A stretch of DNA of 64,000 nucleotides, from the NCBI RefSeq assembly GCF_900292035.1, contig NZ_OMPO01000001.1, positions 248,001-312,000 on the forward strand. The letters run 5' to 3'. The DNA is from Blastococcus sp. Marseille-P5729. GTDB lineage: Bacteria > Actinomycetota > Actinomycetes > Mycobacteriales > Antricoccaceae. Position 1 is the first letter of the stretch; every line of letters begins with the position of its first letter. Position numbers and translations under genes: made by a program. Under the pieces are notes generated by a model. It saw only the letters and a program-made list of their open reading frames with translations, had not been told where the DNA came from and searched no databases. Of this stretch, positions 33,454 through 43,111 are shown piece by piece.

Positions 33454-34215
33454 ATGTCGACGATCGCGGTGATCGGACTCGTCCTCGCGGGGTTCGGTGC
33501 CGGCCTGATCGGATCGACCGCGGGGCTGGCCTCGCTCGTCAGCTACCCGGCGCTGCTGGGCTTCGGCCTGCCGCCCGTGATCGCCAATGTCACCAACACC
33601 ACCGGGATCACTGCCTTCACCATCGGCTCGCTGGCCTCCACCCGCCCGGAGCTGCGCGGCACCTGGCACCGGCTCTGGCCCCGGGTAGGGGTGTTCATGG
33701 CCTTCGGCGTGGCCGGAGCGTGGCTGCTCGTCGCGAGCCCACCGGGCAGCTTCGAGGCGGTCGTCCCCTGGCTCATCGCGGGCGCCTCGGTGCTGCTGAT
33801 CTTCCGGGAGCAGGTGCAGAACTGGGCCATGCGCCGAGGCAGGCAGCTGCACTCGGCCGGGCCGGCGTTCTGGATCATGCTGGCCGGCATTGCGACCTAC
33901 GGGGGGTACTTCGGCGCTGCCGCCGGCGTCATCCTGCTGGCCTGGCTCATGCTCACCAATGAGGACTCCCTGGCCTACAGTGCCGCCGAGAAGAACGTCC
34001 TGCTGGGAGCGTCGAACTTCGCCGCGACCCTCGGGTTCGTCTTCATCAGCGACATTCACTGGGCAGCCGCGGCCTGCATCGCGGTCGGCGGGATCGTCGG
34101 CTCGTACGTCGGGCCGAAGCTGTTGCGCCGGGCGCCCGAGCGGCCGATGCGACTGGTGATCGGGCTGCTCGGAATCGGGCTGGCGATCACGCTGTTCCTG
34201 GAATCGTTGGCGTGA
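33454..34215 (+). CDS. TauE/SafE family membrane permease (second copy)
   Basis: This 253-residue protein has about eight membrane helices in two repeats. Repeat 1 is VLAGFGAGLIGSTAGLASLVSYPALL and repeat 2 is ATYGGYFGAAAGVILLAWLML. The NVTNTTGITAFTIGS segment is typical of the family. It shares little sequence with the TauE protein at 8445, so it is not a recent duplicate. The Shine-Dalgarno is AGAGGAAGCGAGAGG. Substrate is likely an organic sulfonate or carboxylate; it cannot be told. Its neighbour is the NAGGN cluster, but no functional link is known. Confidence 0.88.
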   Translation: MSTIAVIGLVLAGFGAGLIGSTAGLASLVSYPALLGFGLPPVIANVTNTTGITAFTIGSLASTRPELRGTWHRLWPRVGVFMAFGVAGAWLLVASPPGSFEAVVPWLIAGASVLLIFREQVQNWAMRRGRQLHSAGPAFWIMLAGIATYGGYFGAAAGVILLAWLMLTNEDSLAYSAAEKNVLLGASNFAATLGFVFISDIHWAAAACIAVGGIVGSYVGPKLLRRAPERPMRLVIGLLGIGLAITLFLESLA

Positions 34216-34271
34216 GGTAGACGCTACTCACAGGGCACCGCGCCATCCGCCCTTGATCGATGACGGCGAGG

Positions 34272-34277
34272 TAGCGT
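34272..34277 (+). promoter_or_regulatory. Candidate -10 box for the M42 peptidase gene
   Basis: TAGCGT lies 35 bases before ATG 34313 and predicts a leader of about 30 bases. No Shine-Dalgarno of note is visible in the leader, so this is a weak call. Confidence 0.3.
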
Positions 34278-34312
34278 GGTCGGGTCCCATTCCCGATCCT
34301 CCTGGCCTCCGC

Positions 34313-35558
34313 ATGCACAACGACACCACCCCGCAGCCCACGCCCAGCCCGCTCCCGCTCGACCGCGACTGGCTGGTCGACGTGCTGCTGCAGCTGCTGC
34401 AGACCCCGAGCCCTTCGGGCCGCACCGACACCGTGATGAAGATGATCGGCGAGATCATCGATGGGTTTGGAGTGCCGTTCACAATCACCCGGCGAGGCGC
34501 GTTGATCGCGAATCTTCCGGGTGAGTCGGCCACGGTCGACCGCGCGGTCGTGGTGCATGCCGACACGATCGGATGCATGGTTCGCGAGCTCAAGCCCAAT
34601 GGCCGGCTGGCGGTCATCCCGGTTGGGACCTTCTCACCCCGGTTCGCAGCGGGCGCTCGTGTCCGGATCTTCATCGACGGCTCGCAGCGGCATCTGACCG
34701 GCACCATCCTGCCCCTGAAGGCGAGTGGGCACGCCTTCGGCGACGGGGTCGACGATCAGCCCACCGACTGGGATCACGTCGAGGTGCGCGTCGATCAGCG
34801 AGTGCACGACGCCGACGGGTTGCGCGAGCTCGGGATCCAGATCGGCGACATGGTCGCGTTGGTGGCCAGCCCCGAGCTGTCCGACTCCGGCTTCGTGGTC
34901 TCACGTCATCTCGACGGCAAGGCGGGTGTGGCGATCGCCTTGGCGCTGGCGAAGTCCATCACCGATCATCAGGTCGTGCTGCCGCACCGCACGAGCCTCA
35001 TGGTGACGATCACCGAGGAGGTCGGGCACGGAGCGAGCAACGGACTGCCGCCGGACGTCGCCGAGATGATCTCGATCGACAACGCGGTGTGCGCCCCCGG
35101 CCAGCACTCGATCGAGCACGGCGTGACCATCCCCATGGCCGACATGCACGGCCCGTTCGACTTCCACCTCACGCAAGCTGTGTGCGCTCGCCGAGGAGCA
35201 CGGCATCACGTACGTGCGGGACATCTTCCGGTACTACCGCTCCGACATCGCCGCCGCGATCGAGGCGGGTGCGGAAACCCCGGCCGCCCTGGGCGGGGTC
35301 GGGGGCGGCGGCAGCCATGGCTGGGGGCGCACCGAGGTCGCGTCGCTGGGGGCGGCCTACGATCTGGTGTCGCGGGGGGTCACCACGCCGCCGACCTTCG
35401 CGGACTGGGACGCCCGGCCGACCGGCTCCGTGGAGGACTTCCCGGCCGAGGACCAGCCGGCCGCGTCGGAGCAGTGGGTACCCCTCAACCGAGGCGAGTT
35501 CACCGACCCGGGCAGCGGCGAGCAGGGTTCGACGTGGCCGCCGCAGAAAGCCGACTGA
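34313..35558 (+). pseudogene. NAGGN-system M42 family peptidase, frameshifted
   Basis: This M42 metallopeptidase-like gene is broken by one frameshift. The first 287 or so residues run from MHNDTTPQPTPSP to MHGPFDFHLT and include metal ligands VVVHADTIG, GDGVDDQPTDW, TITEEVGHG and SIDNA. At about 35174 the frame changes: the reading KLCALAEEHGITYVRD continues the protein in the next frame to the stop at 35556-35558, including GSHGWGRTE with the last metal ligand. Either one base is extra or two are missing. The original frame instead runs on to 35674 as nonsense. The protein resembles the M42 peptidase found with the N-acetylglutaminylglutamine amide system, encoded next door. It may be inactive, or the shift may be an assembly error. 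Confidence 0.8.
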
Positions 35559-35634
35559 CCCTCCTGTGGCCCCCGGCGGTGGTGGCGGACCTTGTCATCC
35601 TGTCGGCCCGCGTCGGGCGAGCGGGTGGCTGGTG

Positions 35635-37317
35635 TCAGCGGCGACGTCGTTTCGAGGTGGCGGGTAGCAGGTAGTCGACGAAGGCCTGCACCACCGGCTG
35701 CGGCTCGTGGTTGGCCAGCCCGGGACGCTCGTTGGCCTCGATGAAGACATACTCGTCACCGGTGACGTCCGGAACCAGCAGGTCGATCCCGACGACGGGG
35801 ATGCCGAGCGCCGCGGCCGCGGTGATCCCGGCTTCCTTCAACGTCTCGGACACCTTGTCGGTGACGTCGTGGATGGTGCCGCCGGTGTGCAGGTTGGCGG
35901 TGCGCCGCACCAGCAGACGGACGCCGGCAGGGGGGACGTCGTCCAGGCTCCAGCCGCCCTCGCGCACCGTGGCGATTGTGAGGTCGTCGAGCGGGATGCG
36001 TGACTCGCCGCCGGTGGCGGCGGCCCGGCGCCGGCTCTGTGCCTCGATGAGCTGGCGGACCGTGTGCTCGCCGGTTCCGACCACCTCGGCCGGACGACGG
36101 ATCGCCGCCGCGACGACCTTGCCGTCGATGACCACCAGCCGCAGGTCCTCGCCTTCTACGTGCTCCTCGATCAGGATCTCGGTACCCTCGCCTCCGGCGC
36201 GAGCCAGCGCCTGGTCGAGCTCGGTTCCGGTCGTGATGCGCACGGTGATGCCGGCGCCCTGCTCACCGCGCACCGGTTTCACGACGACCGTGCCGACCTC
36301 GGCGAGGAAGTCGTGATCGCCCTCGTCGAAGGTCGCGACCCGCGCCCGGGGCACGCGGATCCCCGCCTCCGCGGCGATCCGGCGCGATACCCGCTTATCG
36401 TCGCAGCGGCTCATCGCGACCGCCGACGTGTACTGAGACAGGGATTCGCGGGTGATCACCGTCCGGCCCCCGAACTCCAGCTCCAGGTATCCCGAGGCCG
36501 GGTCGAGGACGGTGACGCGCGCGCCGCGGCGCATCGCCTCGTCGGCGATGATGCGCGCGTAGGGGTTGAGCTTCTCGAGGTCCTCGGGCGGCCGGCTGGC
36601 GAACTGCTTCTCGTTGATCGCGTTCTTGCGTTTGACGACCAGCTCGCTGGTCTTGACGAAGCCCATGCCCTGATACAGGCGAATGGCAGGGCGGTTGTCG
36701 TGCATGACCGATAGGTCGAGATGATGGATGCCACGCTCGCGCAGCTCCCGCAGCAGACGGTGCACGAGGGCTCCGCCAATTCCCGGAGCGGTCGCGTTCG
36801 GATCGACGGCCAGGCTCCACAGGCTGCTGCCGCGGGCCGGCTCGTCGTACAGCGCGACGTGGTCGACACCGGTCACCGTCCCGACGATGTCGCCGGTGTG
36901 GACGTCGACCGCGATCAGGTAGATGACGGCATCGGAGTGATCGAGGTTGTCGGCGAGCACGTCGACGTCCGCCTCGACCATGTGGCATCGGTGGTAGGTG
37001 TCGTTCATCGCCTCGAGATCCCTACGATCGCGCGCGGGGCGGATCTCGATCAGCGAGCTCGTCGGCTCGGGTGGCAGCTCACCGGTGAGATCGAGCCGGT
37101 ACATCAGGCTCGGGTCGATGAAGAGTTCCTGCGGATGCTCCGCGACGAAGACGTGCGCATCGGGGAGGTAGATGCAGCAGTCGCGTCGGCCGGTCGCCTC
37201 CTCGCGTAGCAGGTCGCCGAGCTGCGCCTGGTCGGGAAAGGTGTTCCCGAAGACCAGGCGGCCCCAGCCGAGCTCCTGGACGACCCCGGTGTGCTGGCTG
37301 CTCGTCACGTCTGTCAC
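35635..37317 (-). CDS. ngg: N-acetylglutaminylglutamine synthetase (GNAT plus ATP-grasp)
   Basis: This 560-residue bifunctional enzyme makes N-acetylglutaminylglutamine. Residues of about 80-240 are a GNAT acetyltransferase (SSLWSLAVDPNATAPGIGGALVHRLL is the acetyl-CoA site). From about 280 to the end is an ATP-grasp ligase, with VVKPVRGEQGAGITVRI and DEYVFIEANERPGLANHE as the nucleotide and metal motifs. It starts at GTG 37317, overlapping the asnO stop by four bases (GTGA), so asnO and ngg are co-translated. The product is amidated by AsnO to the osmoprotectant NAGGN. The M42 peptidase converges from the other side. Confidence 0.9.
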   Translation of the reverse strand: MTDVTSSQHTGVVQELGWGRLVFGNTFPDQAQLGDLLREEATGRRDCCIYLPDAHVFVAEHPQELFIDPSLMYRLDLTGELPPEPTSSLIEIRPARDRRDLEAMNDTYHRCHMVEADVDVLADNLDHSDAVIYLIAVDVHTGDIVGTVTGVDHVALYDEPARGSSLWSLAVDPNATAPGIGGALVHRLLRELRERGIHHLDLSVMHDNRPAIRLYQGMGFVKTSELVVKRKNAINEKQFASRPPEDLEKLNPYARIIADEAMRRGARVTVLDPASGYLELEFGGRTVITRESLSQYTSAVAMSRCDDKRVSRRIAAEAGIRVPRARVATFDEGDHDFLAEVGTVVVKPVRGEQGAGITVRITTGTELDQALARAGGEGTEILIEEHVEGEDLRLVVIDGKVVAAAIRRPAEVVGTGEHTVRQLIEAQSRRRAAATGGESRIPLDDLTIATVREGGWSLDDVPPAGVRLLVRRTANLHTGGTIHDVTDKVSETLKEAGITAAAALGIPVVGIDLLVPDVTGDEYVFIEANERPGLANHEPQPVVQAFVDYLLPATSKRRRR

Positions 37318-39122
37318 CGGCCGCTCCGGACGGCGCCGTCGACATGTCGCTGCAGCCACAGCTCGAGCAGCCCGATCTGCCACAGCTGGTTGCCGCGCAA
37401 CGGCGTCAGCCGGTCGTTCGGTGCGGCGAGCAGCTCACGCACCGCCTCGGGGCGGAACAGCCCGCGCTCTCGCGCCGACTCGCTGTGCAGGGCGTCCGCG
37501 ACCATGTCGAGGTACGGGCCGTGCAGGTGCTTGAGCGCCGGCACGGGGAAGTAGCCCTTCGGTCGGTCGATCACGTCCGAGGGGATGACCGCGCGCGCCG
37601 CTTCCTTGAGCACCCCCTTGCCCTCGGACGCCGTCTTCAGCTCCGGCGGGCAGGTCGCGGCCAGCTCTACGAGCTCGTGGTCGAGGAAGGGCACGCGGCC
37701 CTCCAGGCCCCACGACATGGTCATGTTGTCCACGCGCTTGACCGGGTCGTCGACGAGCATCACGGTGGTGTCGAGTCGCAGCGCCCGGTCGGTGGCGGTG
37801 TCGGCACCGGACGCGGAGAAGTGGCGGCGGACGTAGTCCTCCGAGACGTCCTGCGGCGCCATCCAACGTGGGTTGAGGATCGTGGCCATCTCGCGGTGGG
37901 TGCGATCGAAGAACGCGGCACGATACCGGGACAGCGCCTGCTCCGGGTCGTCGTCCGGCGCCTTCGCCATCGGCGGGTACCAGTGATAACCGGCGAAGAT
38001 CTCGTCGGCCCCCTGCCCGGACTGTACGACCTTGACGTGCTTGGCGACCTCCTCGCTGAGCAGATAGAAGGCGACGGCATCGTGGCTGACCATCGGCTCG
38101 CTCATGGCCTCGATCGCGCCGTCGAGCGCCGGGAGCATGCGCGCGGTGTCGATGCGGATCTGCCGGTGGTCGGTGTCGAAGTGCCTGGCGATGATGTCGC
38201 TGTACTTGAACTCGTCGCCTTCCTCGCCGCCGGCTGCCTCGAAACCGATCGAGAAGGTCTTCAGGCCGTGCTGCCCGGCCTCGGCGAGCAGTCCGACGAT
38301 CAGGCTCGAGTCCAGCCCGCCGGAGAGCAGGCAGCCGACCGGGACGTCGGCGACCAGTCGGCGCTTCACCGCCGTCCGGAGCGCGTCGAGGATCGCGTCC
38401 TGCCACTCGACCTCGGACCAGTCGGCTCGGTCGGCCGTCCGTTCGAAGACCGGCTGCCAGTAGGTGGTCTCGCGACGAGAGCCATCCCGCTCGATGGTCA
38501 TCAGGGTCGCAGGCGGGAGCCGATGCACGCCGCGCAGGATGGTCCTCGGTGCGGGAACCACCGAGTGGAAGCTCATGTAGTGGTGCAACGCCTCGCGATC
38601 GATCGTGGTGTCGATGCCGCGGGTGGCCAGCAGCGCGGGGAGGGTGCTGGCGAACCGGATCGCGCCGCCGACCTCGCCCCAGTAGAGCGGCTTGATCCCG
38701 AGCCGGTCACGCCCGAGCACCACCCGCCCGGTATCCCGCTCGGCGATCGCGAAGGCGAACATGCCGTGCAGCCGCTCGACGACTGCCGGCCCCCACTCGC
38801 GGTAGCCCTTGAGGACGACCTCGGTGTCGCTGTGGGAGGCGAACTGGTGGCCGCGCCCGACGAGCTCCTCGCGCAGCTGTTGGTAGTTGTAGATGCAGCC
38901 GTTGAAGACGATCGTCAGCCCGAGCTGGGCGTCGTGGATCGGTTGGGTGCCGGACTCCGATAGGTCGATGATCGACAGTCGTCTATGCCCCAGAGCGATC
39001 GCGTTGTGCGACCAGACTCCCTGGCCGTCAGGTCCGCGGGGCTCGAGACGACGCACCATCGCGGTAACGGCGTCTATGTCAGCTGGACGGTCGAACGCTA
39101 TCTCTCCGGCGAGGCCGCACAT
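37314..39122 (-). CDS. asnO: N-acetylglutaminylglutamine amidotransferase (AsnB-like)
   Basis: This 602-residue class-II glutamine amidotransferase has the nucleophile Cys2 (MCGLAGEIAFD), the GATase Asn/Gly motif FNGCIYNYQQLREEL and RDRLGIKPLYWGE. The synthetase half begins near 215, with the PP-motif SGGLDSSLIVGLL and GADEIFAGYHWYPP. It is closer to the asnO form of NAGGN clusters than to asparagine synthetase, an assignment that rests mainly on its pairing with ngg (GTGA overlap). It turns the dipeptide's C-terminal carboxylate to an amide. The ATG at 39122 has GAAGGCGGAT upstream. Confidence 0.9.
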   Translation of the reverse strand: MCGLAGEIAFDRPADIDAVTAMVRRLEPRGPDGQGVWSHNAIALGHRRLSIIDLSESGTQPIHDAQLGLTIVFNGCIYNYQQLREELVGRGHQFASHSDTEVVLKGYREWGPAVVERLHGMFAFAIAERDTGRVVLGRDRLGIKPLYWGEVGGAIRFASTLPALLATRGIDTTIDREALHHYMSFHSVVPAPRTILRGVHRLPPATLMTIERDGSRRETTYWQPVFERTADRADWSEVEWQDAILDALRTAVKRRLVADVPVGCLLSGGLDSSLIVGLLAEAGQHGLKTFSIGFEAAGGEEGDEFKYSDIIARHFDTDHRQIRIDTARMLPALDGAIEAMSEPMVSHDAVAFYLLSEEVAKHVKVVQSGQGADEIFAGYHWYPPMAKAPDDDPEQALSRYRAAFFDRTHREMATILNPRWMAPQDVSEDYVRRHFSASGADTATDRALRLDTTVMLVDDPVKRVDNMTMSWGLEGRVPFLDHELVELAATCPPELKTASEGKGVLKEAARAVIPSDVIDRPKGYFPVPALKHLHGPYLDMVADALHSESARERGLFRPEAVRELLAAPNDRLTPLRGNQLWQIGLLELWLQRHVDGAVRSGR

Positions 39123-39213
39123 GTAGAGGATCCGCCTTCAGGTCGAGGTCAGAACTCGTCCACCTTATCGAGGTCCGGGCATGAGGTGGTCGGCTCGCCT
39201 CGGCGTGGGAGGG

Positions 39214-42200
39214 TCAGATCCGGTCCATGGCCTTGCGGATGCGCGATGCGGAGATGCTGTAGCGCGGCTTGACGACCTGCGCGAACAGTGAGAGGCGAAG
39301 CTCCTCGATCATCCACCGGATCTCGCCCAGCTCGCGCGGAAGCGACTCGCCGGTGGGGAATGCCGCGGCCAGCTCGTCGTACTCGGCGACGAGGTCGTGC
39401 ACCTCGAGCATCGCCAGGCGGTCCCGATGGCGGTTCTCCCGCAGTCGCTCGAGCCGGACGGCGATGCCCCTTAGGTAGCGTTCGATGTCGGGAAGGCGGG
39501 CGGCGCCATGCCGCGCGATGAAACCGGGCGGTACCAGGTGCTTCAGCTGGCTCACGACGTCTGCTCGCGCGACGGCGAAGGTCTCATGCCGGACGTCGTC
39601 GAGTGCTCGCTCCGCGGCCATCTTCGCCTCGAGCACCGCAGCGGTGCGCTGAAGCATCTCGAGGGTGTCCGCCACCTGCGCGGCCCGTGCGGCGTCCCGC
39701 AGCGTTTCGTAGGAGGCGAGGTCCCACGGGAGTGGGCCGCGGTCCACGGCCCTCAGCGCCGTTGCGGTCTGCACGTCGTCCCACAGGGCGGCGGGGCTGG
39801 CGTGCGGGGCCTGGGTGAGCGCGACCTTCTGCTGCGGGGTGAGCGCCCGCATCACCTGATTGCTCACCGACGGCAGCTCGTGCACGAGTAGCCAGGCGAC
39901 GGCCCCGCGCATCGCGGCCTCGGCGGCGCCGGGGGAGTGTAGTACGCGCAAGGCAACCGATCCGGCCTCAGCGACCAGGGCGGGGTACCCGTCCACCAGG
40001 CCGTGCTTGGTCTGCAGGGCGACCACGCGGTCGATGGTGCCGACGTCCCAGGAGGTCAATCCGCTGCGTTCATTCGCCCGTGCGACGGTGGCCACCTGAG
40101 CCCGCTGGGCACCGGCGAGCCGTTCGCGGAGCTCGTCGAGATCCTTGCCCACTGCTACGACCTCGGATCGTTCGTCGACGATCCGGAAGGTCATCCGCAG
40201 GTGGTCAGGGACCTTGCTCCAGTCGAAGTCCCGCTCGTCGACCGCCGCCCCGGTGAGCCGCCGTAGCTCGAGTGCGAGCTGGGGGAGCAGCGCACCCTTC
40301 TCCGGAGCGATGGTCTGCAGTGCGGCGCGAGCGCGGTCGGGGGCCGGGACGACGTTGCGCCGGATCGCCTTGGGCAGCGACTTGATCAGCGCCGTGACCA
40401 GCTCCTCGCGGCGCCCTGGGACGAGCCACTCGAAGTCCTCCGGCGAGGTCTGCGCCAGCGTGACCAGCGGGATGTCGACGCTGATCCCGTCGGTCTGCTC
40501 CGAAGACGACGCATCTAGCGCTGCTGGATCGAAGGTATACGTGAGTTCTAGCGGACGCGCGCCATCTCGCCACACGTCGGGGAAGGAGTCCTCGTCGGGC
40601 CGTTCGACGCCCTCGCGGATGACGTCGTCCGCGGTGAAGTCGAGCAGCGTCGGGTTCGTGTGCCGCTCGTGCTTCCACCACTTGTCGAAGTGCCGCCCGG
40701 AGACGACGTTGGCGGGGATCCGCGCGTCGTAGAAAGCGAACAGGGACTCGTCGTCCGCGAGGATGTCGCGACGACGGGCCTTGTCCTCCAGCTCGCCTAC
40801 CTCAGCGAGCAGCTCGCGGTTGCGGGCGAAGAAGTGGTGTCGGGTCTCCCAGTCACCCTCGACGAGCGCCTGCCGGATGAAGATCTCCCGCGAGAGCGTC
40901 GGATCGATGCGTCCGTAGTTGACCTTGCGGTCGGCCACGATCGGCACGCCGTACAGCGTCGCGCGCTCGGTGGCGACCACGGCCGCGCGCTTGCGCTCCC
41001 AGTGCGGCTCGGCGTAGCTGCGCTTGAGCACGTCGCCGGCGACCTCCTCCACCCAGGCCGGGTCGAGCCGCGCGACGTCCCTGGCCCACAGGCGCGATGT
41101 CTCCACCAGCTCCCCGGCCATCACGTACGCCGGGCTCTTCTTGAACAGCGCAGAGCCCGGGAAGATCGCGAACCGGGTGCCGCGCGCTCCGATGTACTCG
41201 CGCTTGTTGCGCGGGTCCTGGAGGCCAACCTGAGACAGCAGTCCGGTGAGCACCGACTTGTGCACGTCATCATCGCTCGGGCGCGCCGAGGAGGTGTGGA
41301 TTCCCGCTGTGGAGGCCATCTCGCGTAGCTGCGCGACGAGGTCCTGCCACTCACGGACTCTGACGTAGTTGATGTACTCGCGCTTGCACAAGCGACGGAA
41401 GGCGGACGACGACAGCGTCTTCTGCTGCTCTCGTAGGTGCCGCCAGAGGTTGAGGATGCCGAGGAAGTCCGAGGTCTTGTCGACGAAACGGGCGTGCAGC
41501 TGATCGGCCTGGGCTTCCTGATCAGTGGGTCGCTCGCGTGGATCTTGGATCGACAGCGCGGCGGCGATGATCATGACGGCGAGGGCGGCGTCGCGCCGTC
41601 CTGCCTCGACGATCATGCGGGCCAGCCGCGGATCGATCGGGAGCACCGCCACCTGGCGTCCGAGCCGGGTCAGGGCGATGCCCGTACCGTTGCGCTCGAT
41701 CGCGCCGATCTCCTGCAGCAGCGCCATTCCGTCGGAGATGCTGCGCTTGTCCGGTGGCTGGACGAAGGGGAAGGTCTCGATGTCGCCGAGCCGGGCCGCC
41801 ACCATCTGCAGGATCACTGATCCGAGGTTGGTGCGGGTGATCTCGGGGTCGGTGAACTCGGGTCGCGAGTCGAAGTCCTCCTCGCTGTAGAGGCGGATCG
41901 CGATGCCGTCCGACGTCCGGCCGCATCGGCCGCTGCGCTGCTGGGCCGAGGCCTGCGAGACCCGCTCGATCGGGAGTCGCTGGACCTTGGTCGCGTGGGA
42001 GTACCGGGAGATGCGGGCGGTTCCGGCGTCCACGACGTACTTGATGCCTGGGACGGTCAGCGACGTCTCGGCGACGTTGGTAGCCAGCACGATCCGTCGG
42101 CCGCGGTGACCGCTGAATACGCGATGCTGATCTGCCGCGGAAAGCCTGGCATACAAGGGAAGTATCTCGGTTCGTGGCAGATCGAGGTCGCGGAGCGCGT

Positions 42201-42999
42201 CGGCGACGTCCCGGATCTCGCGCTCCCCGGAGAGGAACACCAGCACATCGCCGGGGGCCTCGCGGGAGAGCTCGGCGCAGGCGTCCAGCACTCCCTGCAC
42301 GAGGTCCCGTTCGGGCTGCTCCGGATGGTCGGGGTCGACGAGGGGCCGGTAGCGGATCTCGACCGGATAGGTGCGCCCGGATACCTCGATGATCGGCGCG
42401 TCGTCGAAGTGGCGGCTGAACGCCTCGGGATCGATGGTGGCGGAGGTGATGATCAGCTTCAGGTCGGGACGCTTGGGCAGCAGCGTCTTGAGGGAGCCGA
42501 GCAGGAAGTCGATGTTCAGGCTGCGCTCGTGGGCCTCGTCGATGATGATCGTGTCGTAGCGACGCAGCATCCGGTCCCGCTGGATCTCCGCCAGCAGGAT
42601 GCCGTCGGTCATCACCTTGACATAACCGTCGCGGCTGACCTTGTCGGTGAACCGGACCGCGTAGCCGACCTCGGCACCGAGGTCGACCTCCAGCTCCTCG
42701 GCGATGCGTTCGGCCACTGTGCGAGCGGCGAGCCGCCGCGGCTGGGTGTGCCCGATCTGTCCGTGCACACCCCGGCCCACCTCGAGGCAGATCTTGGGGA
42801 TCTGGGTGGTCTTGCCCGACCCGGTCTCACCCGCGATGACGACAACCTGATGCTCACGGATCGCCTCGGCGATCTCGTCCTTGCGGGCGCTGACCGGGAG
42901 CTGGTCGGGATACCGGATCGGTGGTACGGCGGCGCGCCGCTGCTCGACCTGATCGGGGGTGAGCCGCGGCGGGGTACGGCGAGGGCGGCGGCGAGGCAT
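39214..42999 (-). CDS. hrpA: ATP-dependent RNA helicase HrpA
   Basis: This 1261-residue DEAH-box helicase has motif I GETGSGKTTQIPK, motif II IIIDEAHERSL, motif III TSATIDPE and motif VI SQASAQQRSGRCGR. The HA2/OB region follows, and a long C-terminal domain of about 600 residues (DUF3418 type) has FDWSKVPDHLRMTF. The length matches full HrpA, which is involved in rescue of stalled ribosomes. The ATG at 42999 gives MPRRRPRRTPPRLTP; the frame runs on to 43041 but a TACCCT box and the lack of alternatives favour this start. It is transcribed alone, with a strong hairpin and the DUF1206 gene upstream. Confidence 0.94.
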   Translation of the reverse strand: MPRRRPRRTPPRLTPDQVEQRRAAVPPIRYPDQLPVSARKDEIAEAIREHQVVVIAGETGSGKTTQIPKICLEVGRGVHGQIGHTQPRRLAARTVAERIAEELEVDLGAEVGYAVRFTDKVSRDGYVKVMTDGILLAEIQRDRMLRRYDTIIIDEAHERSLNIDFLLGSLKTLLPKRPDLKLIITSATIDPEAFSRHFDDAPIIEVSGRTYPVEIRYRPLVDPDHPEQPERDLVQGVLDACAELSREAPGDVLVFLSGEREIRDVADALRDLDLPRTEILPLYARLSAADQHRVFSGHRGRRIVLATNVAETSLTVPGIKYVVDAGTARISRYSHATKVQRLPIERVSQASAQQRSGRCGRTSDGIAIRLYSEEDFDSRPEFTDPEITRTNLGSVILQMVAARLGDIETFPFVQPPDKRSISDGMALLQEIGAIERNGTGIALTRLGRQVAVLPIDPRLARMIVEAGRRDAALAVMIIAAALSIQDPRERPTDQEAQADQLHARFVDKTSDFLGILNLWRHLREQQKTLSSSAFRRLCKREYINYVRVREWQDLVAQLREMASTAGIHTSSARPSDDDVHKSVLTGLLSQVGLQDPRNKREYIGARGTRFAIFPGSALFKKSPAYVMAGELVETSRLWARDVARLDPAWVEEVAGDVLKRSYAEPHWERKRAAVVATERATLYGVPIVADRKVNYGRIDPTLSREIFIRQALVEGDWETRHHFFARNRELLAEVGELEDKARRRDILADDESLFAFYDARIPANVVSGRHFDKWWKHERHTNPTLLDFTADDVIREGVERPDEDSFPDVWRDGARPLELTYTFDPAALDASSSEQTDGISVDIPLVTLAQTSPEDFEWLVPGRREELVTALIKSLPKAIRRNVVPAPDRARAALQTIAPEKGALLPQLALELRRLTGAAVDERDFDWSKVPDHLRMTFRIVDERSEVVAVGKDLDELRERLAGAQRAQVATVARANERSGLTSWDVGTIDRVVALQTKHGLVDGYPALVAEAGSVALRVLHSPGAAEAAMRGAVAWLLVHELPSVSNQVMRALTPQQKVALTQAPHASPAALWDDVQTATALRAVDRGPLPWDLASYETLRDAARAAQVADTLEMLQRTAAVLEAKMAAERALDDVRHETFAVARADVVSQLKHLVPPGFIARHGAARLPDIERYLRGIAVRLERLRENRHRDRLAMLEVHDLVAEYDELAAAFPTGESLPRELGEIRWMIEELRLSLFAQVVKPRYSISASRIRKAMDRI

Positions 43000-43007
43000 G
43001 ACGATCC

Positions 43008-43013
43008 AGGGTA
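43008..43013 (-). promoter_or_regulatory. -10 box near the hrpA start
   Basis: TACCCT on the minus strand ends eight bases before the hrpA ATG. This is close to, but one or two bases longer than, the usual leaderless spacing, so the transcript would start at or just before the start codon. Confidence 0.45.
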
Positions 43014-43044
43014 CTTCGACGCACGGCCGCGAGGCCAACACTCG

Positions 43045-43083
43045 CGGTCGGTAGCCGACGCCGCCGCCGTCGGCTACCGACCG
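43045..43083 (-). terminator. 16-bp hairpin terminator downstream of DUF1206
   Basis: A perfect 16-bp inverted repeat (CGGTCGGTAGCCGACG and its complement) encloses a seven-base loop. It lies 29 bases after the DUF1206 stop and 46 bases upstream of hrpA, separating the two genes. Confidence 0.75.
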
Positions 43084-43111
43084 TGGCGCTCAGCAGCGTT
43101 GAGCGTCGCGC

